NCBI GenBank assembly: GCA_947564835.1
Contig: CANOET010000002.1
Location: 1 to 64,000 of the forward strand
Direction: 5' to 3'
DNA length: 64,000 bases
Source of the DNA: an uncultured Eubacterium sp.
GTDB taxonomy: Bacteria; Bacillota; Clostridia; Lachnospirales; Lachnospiraceae
The translations under genes were made by a program, and so were the position numbers. Positions 44,873 to 56,058 of this stretch are shown here, in pieces; within the stretch, counting starts at the first letter, position 1, and each line of letters starts with the position of its first letter. The notes below the pieces were generated by a model. The model did no database searches. It saw only the letters and a list, made by a program, of their open reading frames with translations, and was not told the origin of the DNA.

Positions 44873-46519
44873 TTATACTCCCTGCCGTTTTCCAACAATG
44901 ACAAGGCCGCATCCAATAAATACCAGGCCAAAGATCAAAAACAGCAGCGGATCTACCGTACCGTCCCCGGTTTTCGGAGTCTCATCCAATGTATGGCTGC
45001 CGGAAGATGTTCCTGCAGTTTTGGAAGACGTATTGCCGGAGCTTACCTTTGACACTGTACCGGAGCCTGTGCTGCCCGTCGCAGAACTAACAGAAGCGCC
45101 GCTGGAACCGGAATTGCCGGATGTGCTGCCAGAATTAGAGCTGCTGCCCGCTGCACTGCCGGAACCGGAAGAGCCGGACGTATTGCCGCCGGAGCTGCCA
45201 GAACCGGAACCGCTGCCTGCTGACCCGCCGGAACTATTACCGGACGAGTTCCCGGAACCAGAGCTGCTGCCGGAACCGCTGCCCGCTGACCCGCCAGAAC
45301 CGCTGCCTGCCGAACCGCCGGAACCGGAATTGCCGCCGGAAGAACCGCCGAGGTCAACGGATGTGCTGCCCGCACCGCTTTCATCTATTTCATCGCTGCT
45401 GTCATCGTCATCGTTGCCGCTATCGTCATCATCATCTTCGCCAACATCCACGCTCGTGCTGCCAGCGGAAGAAGAGGAGGAGGTAGAGCTTTCATCATCA
45501 CTGCTGTCGGATGAGCTTCCTCCGTCCAAGCTGGAAAATACATAGCCTGCCGCAGAAGCAAAGGACTCCGCCGCAGAATTGCTGTATCCGGTAATCACTT
45601 CCGGTGACCATCCGCCCTGGGAACCGATGGAGGTGACGCTGCGCGGAATTGTGATCGAATTGATCCCGCTGCCGGAAAAAGCGCCGCTTTCAATCGTCGT
45701 AAGCCCGCTTGGCAGAGATAAGGAAGTCACCCTGCTGCACCCGGACAATGCGCCGCTGCCGATAATCCTCGTACCAGAATGCAAGGACACGCTGGATTTG
45801 CCGACCGGAACCATAATCAGCCTTGTCAAAGACGCATTGTATAAGCATCCGCCGTCTGACGCATAGGCAGAATTACCCGATGCCACATTGATCGTAGACA
45901 GGTTGGAGCAGCCGGACAATGCGCTGCCGCCGATGCTGGTCGTGCTTGCCGGAATCGAAATTGCCGACAGGTTGGAACAGTTTGCAAACGCGCTGTCACC
46001 GATGCTGCCGACACCGGAAGGAATCGACATCGTGCTCAGGCTGGAACAGCCGGAAAACGCGCCGCTGCCGATACTCGTCACACCGGACGAAATCGCGATG
46101 CTCGTCAGAGAACGGCATCCGCTGAACGTAGAAGCCGGAATTGCTGATATCGAAGCCTGTAAGCTGACAGAACTCAGTCCGCTGCAGCCTGCAAAAACAC
46201 CGCTTCCTAAATTCACCACGCTGCCCGGAATTGTCACATTCGACAATGAGGTGCAGTTTGCAAACGCACTGTCCCCAATGCTGGTGACACTGCTTGGGAT
46301 GCTGACGCTGCTGATCGGTTTGCCCGAGAACGCACCCGGACCGATGGATGTTACCTCCGAAGGGATTGTGACTGCACCGCCTCCGCCATTATACGCAGTC
46401 AGTACGCCGCCGGAGATTGTCATATTTGATGCAAATACAGTCTGGCGCGGCATCAGGAACAATACCATCGCCAAAACGATAAAAATGGCTGATCTCTGTT
46501 TTAATTTTGAACTACTCAT
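44873..46519 (-). CDS. BspA-type leucine-rich repeat surface protein with TPKTGD anchor
   Basis: 548 aa from the ATG at 46519 (AAGGAG eight bases upstream; a GTG at 46528 overlaps the sortase stop). A signal peptide ends near RQTVFAS. About ten LRR_5 repeats follow (pattern SIGSGAFSGCSSLSTMSIPSGV). A 200-residue Ser/Gly/Asp linker then leads to TPKTGD, a hydrophobic helix (LLFLIFGLVFIGCGLVIV) and a KRQ tail: a cell-wall sorting signal. The strange proline-rich frame on the other strand is its shadow. It is the last gene of the sortase operon and the likely sortase substrate. Confidence 0.9.
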   Translation of the reverse strand: MSSSKLKQRSAIFIVLAMVLFLMPRQTVFASNMTISGGVLTAYNGGGGAVTIPSEVTSIGPGAFSGKPISSVSIPSSVTSIGDSAFANCTSLSNVTIPGSVVNLGSGVFAGCSGLSSVSLQASISAIPASTFSGCRSLTSIAISSGVTSIGSGAFSGCSSLSTMSIPSGVGSIGDSAFANCSNLSAISIPASTTSIGGSALSGCSNLSTINVASGNSAYASDGGCLYNASLTRLIMVPVGKSSVSLHSGTRIIGSGALSGCSRVTSLSLPSGLTTIESGAFSGSGINSITIPRSVTSIGSQGGWSPEVITGYSNSAAESFASAAGYVFSSLDGGSSSDSSDDESSTSSSSSAGSTSVDVGEDDDDDSGNDDDDSSDEIDESGAGSTSVDLGGSSGGNSGSGGSAGSGSGGSAGSGSGSSSGSGNSSGNSSGGSAGSGSGSGSSGGNTSGSSGSGSAAGSSSNSGSTSGNSGSSGASVSSATGSTGSGTVSKVSSGNTSSKTAGTSSGSHTLDETPKTGDGTVDPLLFLIFGLVFIGCGLVIVGKRQGV

Positions 46520-46524
46520 TTGCG

Positions 46525-47682
46525 TCACTCCTTCTTCGCAATGAGGAACAGCCTGCCATCCTGCACATAGCTGTTGCAGGTCGATAACGTCAGCAATTCA
46601 TCCCCATACGAAATGTCAATGTTCTGGTCAAATACCGTCAGCTGCTGGATATTTGCCAGAAATGCCTGAAACTCTTCCTTGCTTTCGGCATTTAAAAAAT
46701 TATAATACCGGAAGGTATCGTCATCCTGATAATTTACCTTAGACAAACAAACCGCCGCGATCCGGTACTTCGCCTTCTCGTAAATCGTATCAAATACCAG
46801 CTCCTGATGCTTTTCAAAATAATCCTTATCCATAAAGCTTTTCAGGCCGCCGAACATCGTGCCGTCGCGCATGTTATGCCCGTAAATAATCAGGTTCGTA
46901 TCACGGTTTACAATGTCATTCCTGGCATCGACAAAAAGCGTCCCGTGATCACTTTCTTTCTTGTCAAAATCATTGTGCAGATAAAAATCCGGATTCTTCT
47001 TCCCTGTCTGCATCACCGGGTAATTAATCACTGTCCCCCCGATCGACAGCCATCCTGCCAGATCCTTATTCTGCTTATATAAATCCTTGTATTTCTTTAA
47101 GACTGTCAAATCCGCCGGATCAATCTTTTTTTCCGTCTGTTTCTTCGTCTCCTTCTTCTTTGCAGCCTTTTTCGTGTCTGTGCCGGAAACATCCGCCTGG
47201 CCGGAATCCTGCCCCGCAGCCGCTTGCTGTCCTTCATCCGCCGAAGTCTCACGGATCAGATGCCCGGTCAGGTTCTGCATATCCTGGAGCTTTTCAAACT
47301 CCTGGCTCTCCAGATGGTCCTGCCACAGCGTCACACTGTAATATCCCAGGCAAAGCACCGCAGCCAGGATACACATCGCGCCGGCAGCGCCAAGCTTTCT
47401 CCCCTTCTGCTTCTGCTCTTCCTTTTTCCGCTTTTCCTCCAGCAGCCTTTGGGAATTTTGCGCCAGCACATCCATCACATACCAGGAAAAGGAAATCCCC
47501 ACCTGGCTGCGGAACACGATTTCCTTATTCCTGATCAGAGTGTAGAGCCTTACGGCAACATCGGCATCCGTAATATCCAATTCCTTCGTAATGAAGTCAA
47601 TCTTCTTTACATCCTCCTGCGCCGCAAGATACTCTTCATAGGTATTAAATTCATAATCGCCTATTCTGTACTTTTCACTCAT
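46525..47682 (-). CDS. class B sortase with an extra N-terminal cytoplasmic domain
   Basis: 385 aa. Residues 98-117 form the membrane anchor and the catalytic domain is outside: GHNM (His), TLSTC (Cys) and the Arg in DGRLFLIAKK make the triad, and VINYPVMQ and the DNLFVDARND-like strand (TLFVDARNDI) are class B features. Residues 1-75 lie on the cytoplasmic side and match, without gaps over 61 residues, the N-terminus of the 61760-63172 protein. A Lys/Gln-rich coil and a Lys/Ala stretch flank the helix. It sits between the giant repeat protein and the LRR protein with tight spacing. Confidence 0.9.
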   Translation of the reverse strand: MSEKYRIGDYEFNTYEEYLAAQEDVKKIDFITKELDITDADVAVRLYTLIRNKEIVFRSQVGISFSWYVMDVLAQNSQRLLEEKRKKEEQKQKGRKLGAAGAMCILAAVLCLGYYSVTLWQDHLESQEFEKLQDMQNLTGHLIRETSADEGQQAAAGQDSGQADVSGTDTKKAAKKKETKKQTEKKIDPADLTVLKKYKDLYKQNKDLAGWLSIGGTVINYPVMQTGKKNPDFYLHNDFDKKESDHGTLFVDARNDIVNRDTNLIIYGHNMRDGTMFGGLKSFMDKDYFEKHQELVFDTIYEKAKYRIAAVCLSKVNYQDDDTFRYYNFLNAESKEEFQAFLANIQQLTVFDQNIDISYGDELLTLSTCNSYVQDGRLFLIAKKE

Positions 47683-47688
47683 ACTCTG

Positions 47689-50600
47689 TTATTTCACCGT
47701 AATAACCTTCAATGGATTCAGTGAACTGTAAACCTTCTTGCTGCCGTTATTGCGGAATGCCCGGATACGGAAATATGCCCTGTCGCCGCTCTTCATGCCG
47801 CGCACCGTACATACCCGGATATTCGCATTGTTTACAGTCTTTAACTTCTTATATTTTGCACCTGCAGACTTCTTATAGTAAATCTCATAGCCTGATGCTC
47901 CAGATACCTTCGACCAGCTGATGCGCGCCTGCCCTTTCGCCTTAGAAACAACCTTTACGGTCGGCGTTTTCAGCTTCGTCGTTGCATTCAGGACAGAAGA
48001 GAATGCCCCATAAGATCTCGTACCATCCGCATTCTTAATATAAGACCTTACTTTGTACTTATAAGTCTTTCCTGCAGAAAGCCCTGTAATCGTCGCGCTG
48101 TTCTTTGTAACCGTCTTTAACACCTTCGAGCTGGAATTACAGATCTGGTAGCCATCCGCATAATCCTGTTTCGTCCATTTCAGTTTCAGGCTGTTATACT
48201 TCACATTCGAAGCTTTCAGGCCCTTCACCGCAACTGCCGAAATCTTAAAGCTAACAACCTTCGTACCCGAATAATTGCTGCCCACGCCCTTAATCACAAC
48301 AGACGCCATGCCAGGTTCTGTATTATTCGTATAAGTAACTGTATAATCCACGCCCTTCGTCAATACCTTGCTGCCGTCGCTCACCGTAATATCCGGCGTA
48401 TAAGCATCGCCCGTATAAGTCCGGTCCGCGATATCCGATGTATCCAGGCTCTGCATACTCTTCGGCTCGATCACAAAGTTCGCTGTCTGTGTCCCGGAAT
48501 ATCTGCCGATACCCGTTACCGTAATCGTTGCTGTACCAGCATTCACATTATTTGCATAAGAAACCGTATAATCCGTACCCTGCACCAATGTCCTGCTGCC
48601 CGTCTCAACAACTACACCCGGCGTAATCGCCTTGCCGGTATAAGCATAGCTCGGCGCATAACCGCTAATAATAAATCCGCCGACATCATTTCCGATACTG
48701 AACGTCGTAGAAGTCGTACCCGTATAGTTTGCATTATTCAATGCACGGAGCGTTACCGTTGCTGTACCAATATTAATATTGTTAGAATAGGTCGCCGCAT
48801 AGTCAACCCCTTCCATCAAAATATTGCTGCCGCATTTTACCGTAAGCGCCGGCTTCACTTCTGATCCGGTATACTGCTGTGCCGGAATCGGTGAAATCGT
48901 ACATTTTGACAACTGCGCAATAATCCGGAAATTCTTCGTAATCGTACCGTTATTATTGCCGATACCCGTAATCGTCGCCACTGCCGTACCAACATCCACA
49001 TTATTTGCAAATGTAACCGTATAGTCGATATTCTCCGTCATACCCGCAATCGAAACCTTCGGATATACCGGGCTTCCCGTATAGTACATTGCATCAACGG
49101 TATCCATAGAAAGACTTACGTTGCCCGGTGAAACCGCCGTAGCCCCGGAAATCTCGCCCGTACCCTGATCCAGGAAGCTGTTAGACCCCCATGTACCGCC
49201 GCTGCTGATCGTAGAACTGGTGATCATAAAGTTCGCAGTTGCTTTTCCGCTGAAATTATTCTTGCCTTCCACATTGATATATGCCGTTCCAGCGTTCAGG
49301 TTGTTCGTGTACGTCAATGTATAGTCCACATCTTCAGTCAGTCTGTATTTCGTATTGTCAATATAGTCCGTTACTGATATGCCTACCGGGCAGATATCGT
49401 AGCCTGTGTATGAGTATTCCCGTTTGAAGCCGTCGATAACAAGGTTATTAGAGAATGCTCTCGGGGTAATCGTATACGTCAATGTTTTCGGCTCTGTTGC
49501 ATAGGTTCCATTAGTAGGGTCACCTTCAATACGTATATAATAGGTACCCGCATTGACAAAATCTTTTTCCTCAATCAGATTCTTAAGTGCTACTTCATCT
49601 TTGTATCTCCCTATTAAATATTCACCCGCATTAACACCTGTAACTTTCAAATTAGGATATTGCTTTTGTGAATTATAAATTGCAGTTGTCGGATTCATTG
49701 TAAAACTAGCATCTTTACTGATATCTTTCCCAATAAAATACCAGAAACTTGCGCTATCAATATAATTTCCAACGCCTGTAATTGTTACTTTAACTTTACC
49801 CGCATAACTGAGCGGCGGTTCTGGATTACGATATTCTTCACGGATTTCTACATCATCTGTGTCTGGTTCCACATATTGATAACTAATCTCGTAATCAACT
49901 TTACCTTTCAGAAATGCTCCATGATTCGCTTTATTCACATCATCATAGTAAATACCAAGCTGTGTTTCCTTCAGTTCTGCTGCATCTTCTTCCCCTGCAT
50001 AATTCGGCATTACCGAATTTCCTTTACTAAATGGATAATTCAGCTTATACGTTCTCAAGTCTACGTTTTCATTCGAATTTTCCGGACGATACATAAACTT
50101 TGTATGATTTGCCAGCGACGCAGGTAAAATGGTAAATGTAACTTCCTTTTTATTTGTATAGTTATCATTTTCACCTGCTGATATACGAATCATTGCTGTT
50201 TTTGTAACATTTGTATGATCTCCGATAAACTCAACCTTCGGCTCTTTAATAAACATGGAAACCACTTCTTTGCCTGTGTATTCCAGAATAATCTCCCCGT
50301 TATATTTTAACTGGAATGCCGGCTGTTGTGGCTGACCGTCATAAACCGGAGTATCATTGATAAATACCACTTCTGTCACACTAAGATCCAGCGGTATTAC
50401 CCTATACGTAACAATTCTCTCTCCTGTAAAGTTTCCGATACCACGGACACGAATTGTCTTTTCGCCAACACTCGTAAGATCCGTTCTTGTAGAATACTGA
50501 TACGAAAAATGCTTTGTATAATCCGACCAATTAATATAGTCATCTGCATTTCCACTGAAAAGTACTCCTGCAAGGTCTCTGCCTTCATAGTGCAGCTGCG

Positions 50601-53600
50601 GCACTGGTGTAATATCTTTTCCATTATTATAATAAATATCCTCCAGTGCAGTTTCTGTAACTTCTGGTTCGCCGATATCTTTACGGTTAATAGAATACTC
50701 TAATGTAATTTCCCCTTCATAATTTCCAACACCGCCAATTATAAAGTTTGGTTTTACATCTCCACTCGTCCAGTTAATATGATCTCCCTGTCCGCCTGCT
50801 ACTAATTCATAATCACCCTGTTTCGTATCATCTCCCGGAGATAACGTTTTCTTATCTCCTGACGGTGCTACTGCAGTGATAGACTGTATAGCTGGAAAAA
50901 CTGTGCCGCCTGTATAAGTTGTTGACTTATCATAGTTTACAGCTATTTCCTTATTCGCATAACCATCTGCAAGATTATATGGCTTAATCTTAAACTTCTT
51001 AGTAAAGGTTCCTGTATATTTTCCTTTCCCTTCGATCGTAATTGTATGAGTACCAACGGTTACTTTATCATCTATGCTGATTGTGTAATCAACGTTGTTC
51101 TGAAGTATCGTATCACCCATTTGAACAACTACATTTTCCTCTTTAATTACTTCTTCGCCATGAGCGTAGGTATATGCTCCTTCCTCCGCATCAATAATGT
51201 CTGGAAGTTCAATATTGTCCAAGCCAGATTTGACTTCGTAAGTAATTAATTTAGAGTTAATCAAATATGTTATATCATCAGAAAATGGTATAATCCTGAT
51301 TTCGTTATCTGTACCAAGGTTCATCGTCGGCTCTCTATCAAATTTATAGTCTACGCCATATTTTAATGTCCTGCCTCCGCAAACAACTGTGATTTTGTCT
51401 TGTAGCTTAAATTCTTTGCCAGGTGAATAAGCTATAACTCCCGGCCCTTTCACTTCTGTATCTTTTTCCAGATTCCCGACAATTGTAATCTTGCATGACG
51501 TTCCTCCTTCAAACCAATGCGCCGTTGAAGTGATTCTGCCATCCTGAATGCCAACAATATTCGGAACAGACACTGTATAATCAGCACCCTCTTTTAAAAG
51601 ATATTCTTTTGCATTTTCTTTAGTCGGATCATCGAAACTTCCAAATCCAGCTTTTCTCTGATAAAAAGTTATTGTGCAACCGCCCTTTGTAGAGTTTGGC
51701 GAATAATCTATGGAACCTCCCGTAACTGCCATCTTGGAGTTTTTGGATGCACTTGGCGTTTTAGGCTGGAACTCACCATAAATAATAAATGGTTTAACTA
51801 CCTGACCTACACAATTCCCACTTACTTTGTTATTGTCTTTCCTCAGTTCTCTTACAATAACACGTGTCCCCGTAGATCGTGTATCGCTATCCGCATCTCC
51901 AATGCTTACAAATATATTATCCCGATAGTCTACCTCATAATCATGCCCCTGTCCTTCTGGGCGCTGACTATTTGCATTTCCAAATGTATAGGTAGTTCCA
52001 TCAATTCGCTTTAATGTTACAGTTACCTTCGGCAATATCTCATTCCCTGTAAATGCCCACCGTTTTCCATCAATCGTCACGGTACACTGCTTCTCATCAC
52101 TTAAAGTTACTGGTTTAATTGTATATACTTCCTCAAAATATCCTTTAAAGTTAGAGTTATTTGATGCAGTAATCACTACCGTTGGTTTATCTGTATATGG
52201 TACAGATTGATCAGCACTGTCACAAGCATCATACTGATTTTTGTAACTAATGCTGTAATCTCCGCTATTCCCTTCTGTTAATTCTTTTCCATTGAACAAA
52301 AGTTTCACTTGTGGCAATACACCCGGTGTTTCTGTCTGGCCAACCAACGTATATGGCGTATAAATATATTCGTTCTTTGGTTCCCATCCAGTCATTGAAA
52401 ATGCCGTTGTATCGATTACATGTTTTGTGACACCATCTTCTGTAATCTCAGTATATATTGGCCGTTTAAGTATTGTAAAATACGCTTCCAATTCTCCGGT
52501 ATAGCCATATATACCTGTTACTTTCACATATGCTTTCTTATAATTTTCAGTATATCCCTCTGTAGCATTGATGTCCCGATCATAGAAAACAGTGTAATCA
52601 TCCCCTTTTACCAACCCCGGATCTGTATCACTCTCATCCGGCGCCAACACTTTGATCCTTGGATTGATCTTATCTCCAGTATACATATACTCTGGATTCT
52701 TCGTCACATTGCCATCTTCATCTAAAAATACGATTCTATACCTCTTTGTTGGATCTTGAGGATTGATATTAATTTTATCAATTGTAAATGTGACTGTAAC
52801 TGTACCATAATACCCATTTTTACCAGTAATGGTCAATCTGCCTTTTTGCTTTCCTGATCCATTATCAGGATCTTCTGGTACAGCACTCTTCTCAATCTTA
52901 ACATCATAATGCTCGGTGCTATTCAAAACAATATACTTTGACCCACTATAATAACGCAAATGTATTTTATTTTGAGATTCTGTACCATCTTCAACAAATG
53001 GTACATCATAATCTTCACCCTTCTTTGAATAAGGGCCTACCAGATCAGCAGTTCCAACACCCACGCCTGTGCGATTAATACTCTTTTCCGGCTGGGTTTT
53101 TTCAACATACTTCGCTAAAGTAATATCATCTCCCACAAAAAGTTTCTCTATTCTATCCAGATAATAACAGTTACCTCCTGTTACCATAAACGTAACTGTT
53201 CCATCAACTGCTATAGAAGTAGTATCAACATTGCTAATTGTATAATCGCCCTTATCAAAGCTCAAATACTGCTTAAAGTCATCATCCCATACCTGAAGAT
53301 TTGTTTCTATATAACTCTTATAATTCTCAGCACTCTCATTCGGAATATACGGTGTCTTCGGAGCAATTGTACAAGTGATTTTATCCCTGTTATCAATTGG
53401 CTTAGAAGAAAATGTAAAATAACCTGTATACACATCATCGGCATGATTTAAATCAATTGCATTTACAAAATTATCACTAAATGCACTGACTTTATAACGA
53501 TATTTTACGCCTGTCTCAATATCACTCGCATTCCTAACCGGAGTATTGCTGCCCTCTGCATACAGACCTTCTAAAGTACAATCTTTATCAATTTCCAAAA

Positions 53601-56058
53601 CCATTTCTTTACGGCTTGAGCCAGTAACTTTCAGATTCAATGTACGTACAGTCGGGAAATTCACCGGGCCACAATAATCATGTTTCTGATCATTATAAGA
53701 ACCCGTAAAATCGTCGTCTTTTGTTAAGCTGATCTGATTTCCGTACAATTCCTGTGGATCAATAATAAAATTCCCTGTTGCAACAGAATTATCCAATTGT
53801 ATTTGAACTGTTGCTGTACCAACATACGTATTGTTTGTGTAGGTTATTGATTTCCACTGTTTTTTATCTATCTGGACATTCTGCCCATCTTTCGTATAAA
53901 TTAAACTTGTTACAGGTGGTTTATGTTCAATCGTCTTTCCATTCTCATCTTTATCACCTGTATACACATGGTTCGCACCTGGAGCAGCACCACACTCCGG
54001 ACATGTACCAAATGTAAATTCAAAGAATTTTGAATTATATGGCTCAACCTTGAATTTACCTTTGACCGTTCCTGAATAGTTGCCAGTAAAAGTAATTGAC
54101 ATCTCATACTCGCCCGGCTCTTTCTTTGTCCAGTCTGTGACTTCTGATTTATCTTTCAGGTAAATTGTTACAGGATCATCCCATCTATCCTTATCCTTAA
54201 GACTGATTAACTGATGTCTGATAGACTCATCTGTTTTAGATAACAGCTGTCCACCATTTATAACTGTCTGCTCAGTACATCCCAATTCATAGAGATCAGG
54301 AACAAAGTTAATATAACAATTATCATCCAGTGGCTTTGGTTCAATATTATATGATAATCCAGGATGGTCAAAATCTCCTGTAACGGAACCATAATAACCA
54401 CCCGTAATATGTCCTGCAGCCGGTTTATTCTCACCCAACGTACCTGTAATTTTCATATAAACAATTCCGGCATCTGTATTATTGCCTTGTTCTATCTTTC
54501 CAGATTTCCACTTGTCTAATGAATAACTAATTGAATAATCGTCATTTTCTCTAATTAAGTATGTATCTTTCGCAGCTTCAGTATATCCAGGAGCATCAGT
54601 AAAGTAAACACATGCGATTCTCGGATGCTTTTTATTAACTTGATATATATAATCATCCGTTTCTATCGCTTTATTTTCAAATTGTGCAAATTTTATATCT
54701 CTCATGACCTGATAGTACAAATAACCAGTCTGATCTGCAAAGCCACTTTTCGTCAAAGTGACCTTTACCCGGACAATTCCTGCTGTTGCACCTGGAATTG
54801 GATTTACTGTATCATTTTGCCTTGGAACAATACACCAATCATCTTTTTCCAGTTCAAATTCGCCGGCTTTAAATATTTCTTCCTTTCCATTAATAGTTGC
54901 TCTTATTTGATTTGGAGTGAATTTATACCCACTGTCAGGTTCGCATCCATTTGGAACGCGATCACCAACCTCCTCAATATAATCCAGCGCAGTTTGGAAT
55001 TTATTATCAACTGCGATAAACCTCAATGTACTAAACGACACCGGAAAACGATCTATCCAATATCCGCCATAATCGTTTGAAGACGGATCTATCCGTATCT
55101 CACGATAAGTCTTATCTGCACTCAGCGCCGTGTTGGTAAATCCACAGCTAACCTTCGTTGTACCATCCAGCACTTCGAGTGAAGTTGGCTCTATAGTTGC
55201 CATGTAATCTTTTGCATCTACCCCATTGATCTTTACCGACAACGTTGATATATCTTTTTTAATAGGAAGCGTAACCTGTCTCCATGAATCTATCGTATTA
55301 TTTTCAGTATCTGTGCCAAAATAATAATTCGTAAATTGCAAATACAATGGCTTCGCGCTTTGCCCTAATGCATTTACCTTATAAGGATCCCCATTCGCGT
55401 CTACAACCTTATATTGTGTTGTACTCAGATCTCCATTCCATTCACCCGAAGTAATACTGAACTTATCCGCTGTTATCGTATCACCAATATTACTTATTAA
55501 TATCTCGTTACCAATCTTACTATAATCTGCATATGTCTGTGAACTTGTATTTTTAGCGTTAATAGTAACATTAGGCAGCATCTTTTTTGAAATCTTATAT
55601 TGAATTTTACATTCTTTATTTGGTAATAATAGTTTACTATTTGCAAGTCCTCTTATAGTAACAATCTGTGTTCCTGCCGTTGTCATATCCGTTTTAACAT
55701 TTGGATCTGTATCCGACGTTGCAACAACCTCATAGTCTACACCTTCTTGCAGTGGATATTCATCCCCATTATTGTCTTGGATCGTTAACGCTTTAGGAAC
55801 ATTCAATTTTCCATTATATTGATATGTCCCGCTTATTTTTATGGCAGCGCCACTTATGTGAGTACCCGTATTCAGCACACTTCCATCCACTTTTTCAGTT
55901 GCTACCGTACCCAGATCTATTAATTGATCGTTATCAAGACTTGTTATTGTACGTGCCTGCAGCCTTGGCACCGCAATGGCCACCCCGCCCAACAATAATA
56001 CGGAACACAAGACCATCAATATCTTTGTCCCGAATTTCTTCCATACATCCTTGTACAT
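47689..56058 (-). CDS. giant (2789 aa) secreted Ig-like repeat protein
   Basis: Signal peptide ILMVLCSVLLLGGVAIAVPRLQA, then a chain of Ig-like/MBG-type modules. At least fifteen copies of a DYTVTY(T/A)NN-x-N-x-GTA-x-(V/I)-x-(V/I)-x-G-x-G-NY-x-G pattern can be picked out, many preceded by a YTG-x-x-(Y/V/I)-x-P strand. One module has a C-x2-C pair (TCPECGAAPG). Two fibronectin type III domains end the protein (NVKYNSLKLKWTK ... SKAKGQARISWSKVSGASGYEIYYKK). No sorting motif or membrane helix is at the C-terminus, so attachment may be non-covalent or through partners. It is the first gene of the sortase operon, 6 bp before the sortase. Probable adhesin or matrix protein. Confidence 0.85.
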   Translation of the reverse strand: MYKDVWKKFGTKILMVLCSVLLLGGVAIAVPRLQARTITSLDNDQLIDLGTVATEKVDGSVLNTGTHISGAAIKISGTYQYNGKLNVPKALTIQDNNGDEYPLQEGVDYEVVATSDTDPNVKTDMTTAGTQIVTIRGLANSKLLLPNKECKIQYKISKKMLPNVTINAKNTSSQTYADYSKIGNEILISNIGDTITADKFSITSGEWNGDLSTTQYKVVDANGDPYKVNALGQSAKPLYLQFTNYYFGTDTENNTIDSWRQVTLPIKKDISTLSVKINGVDAKDYMATIEPTSLEVLDGTTKVSCGFTNTALSADKTYREIRIDPSSNDYGGYWIDRFPVSFSTLRFIAVDNKFQTALDYIEEVGDRVPNGCEPDSGYKFTPNQIRATINGKEEIFKAGEFELEKDDWCIVPRQNDTVNPIPGATAGIVRVKVTLTKSGFADQTGYLYYQVMRDIKFAQFENKAIETDDYIYQVNKKHPRIACVYFTDAPGYTEAAKDTYLIRENDDYSISYSLDKWKSGKIEQGNNTDAGIVYMKITGTLGENKPAAGHITGGYYGSVTGDFDHPGLSYNIEPKPLDDNCYINFVPDLYELGCTEQTVINGGQLLSKTDESIRHQLISLKDKDRWDDPVTIYLKDKSEVTDWTKKEPGEYEMSITFTGNYSGTVKGKFKVEPYNSKFFEFTFGTCPECGAAPGANHVYTGDKDENGKTIEHKPPVTSLIYTKDGQNVQIDKKQWKSITYTNNTYVGTATVQIQLDNSVATGNFIIDPQELYGNQISLTKDDDFTGSYNDQKHDYCGPVNFPTVRTLNLKVTGSSRKEMVLEIDKDCTLEGLYAEGSNTPVRNASDIETGVKYRYKVSAFSDNFVNAIDLNHADDVYTGYFTFSSKPIDNRDKITCTIAPKTPYIPNESAENYKSYIETNLQVWDDDFKQYLSFDKGDYTISNVDTTSIAVDGTVTFMVTGGNCYYLDRIEKLFVGDDITLAKYVEKTQPEKSINRTGVGVGTADLVGPYSKKGEDYDVPFVEDGTESQNKIHLRYYSGSKYIVLNSTEHYDVKIEKSAVPEDPDNGSGKQKGRLTITGKNGYYGTVTVTFTIDKININPQDPTKRYRIVFLDEDGNVTKNPEYMYTGDKINPRIKVLAPDESDTDPGLVKGDDYTVFYDRDINATEGYTENYKKAYVKVTGIYGYTGELEAYFTILKRPIYTEITEDGVTKHVIDTTAFSMTGWEPKNEYIYTPYTLVGQTETPGVLPQVKLLFNGKELTEGNSGDYSISYKNQYDACDSADQSVPYTDKPTVVITASNNSNFKGYFEEVYTIKPVTLSDEKQCTVTIDGKRWAFTGNEILPKVTVTLKRIDGTTYTFGNANSQRPEGQGHDYEVDYRDNIFVSIGDADSDTRSTGTRVIVRELRKDNNKVSGNCVGQVVKPFIIYGEFQPKTPSASKNSKMAVTGGSIDYSPNSTKGGCTITFYQRKAGFGSFDDPTKENAKEYLLKEGADYTVSVPNIVGIQDGRITSTAHWFEGGTSCKITIVGNLEKDTEVKGPGVIAYSPGKEFKLQDKITVVCGGRTLKYGVDYKFDREPTMNLGTDNEIRIIPFSDDITYLINSKLITYEVKSGLDNIELPDIIDAEEGAYTYAHGEEVIKEENVVVQMGDTILQNNVDYTISIDDKVTVGTHTITIEGKGKYTGTFTKKFKIKPYNLADGYANKEIAVNYDKSTTYTGGTVFPAIQSITAVAPSGDKKTLSPGDDTKQGDYELVAGGQGDHINWTSGDVKPNFIIGGVGNYEGEITLEYSINRKDIGEPEVTETALEDIYYNNGKDITPVPQLHYEGRDLAGVLFSGNADDYINWSDYTKHFSYQYSTRTDLTSVGEKTIRVRGIGNFTGERIVTYRVIPLDLSVTEVVFINDTPVYDGQPQQPAFQLKYNGEIILEYTGKEVVSMFIKEPKVEFIGDHTNVTKTAMIRISAGENDNYTNKKEVTFTILPASLANHTKFMYRPENSNENVDLRTYKLNYPFSKGNSVMPNYAGEEDAAELKETQLGIYYDDVNKANHGAFLKGKVDYEISYQYVEPDTDDVEIREEYRNPEPPLSYAGKVKVTITGVGNYIDSASFWYFIGKDISKDASFTMNPTTAIYNSQKQYPNLKVTGVNAGEYLIGRYKDEVALKNLIEEKDFVNAGTYYIRIEGDPTNGTYATEPKTLTYTITPRAFSNNLVIDGFKREYSYTGYDICPVGISVTDYIDNTKYRLTEDVDYTLTYTNNLNAGTAYINVEGKNNFSGKATANFMITSSTISSGGTWGSNSFLDQGTGEISGATAVSPGNVSLSMDTVDAMYYTGSPVYPKVSIAGMTENIDYTVTFANNVDVGTAVATITGIGNNNGTITKNFRIIAQLSKCTISPIPAQQYTGSEVKPALTVKCGSNILMEGVDYAATYSNNINIGTATVTLRALNNANYTGTTSTTFSIGNDVGGFIISGYAPSYAYTGKAITPGVVVETGSRTLVQGTDYTVSYANNVNAGTATITVTGIGRYSGTQTANFVIEPKSMQSLDTSDIADRTYTGDAYTPDITVSDGSKVLTKGVDYTVTYTNNTEPGMASVVIKGVGSNYSGTKVVSFKISAVAVKGLKASNVKYNSLKLKWTKQDYADGYQICNSSSKVLKTVTKNSATITGLSAGKTYKYKVRSYIKNADGTRSYGAFSSVLNATTKLKTPTVKVVSKAKGQARISWSKVSGASGYEIYYKKSAGAKYKKLKTVNNANIRVCTVRGMKSGDRAYFRIRAFRNNGSKKVYSSLNPLKVITVK

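Noticed and set aside
44730..45545. Long proline/glutamate-rich plus-strand frame
   Set aside because: It is the complement of the Ser/Gly-rich linker of the LRR surface protein. Codon bias, ribosome site and domain evidence all support the minus strand.
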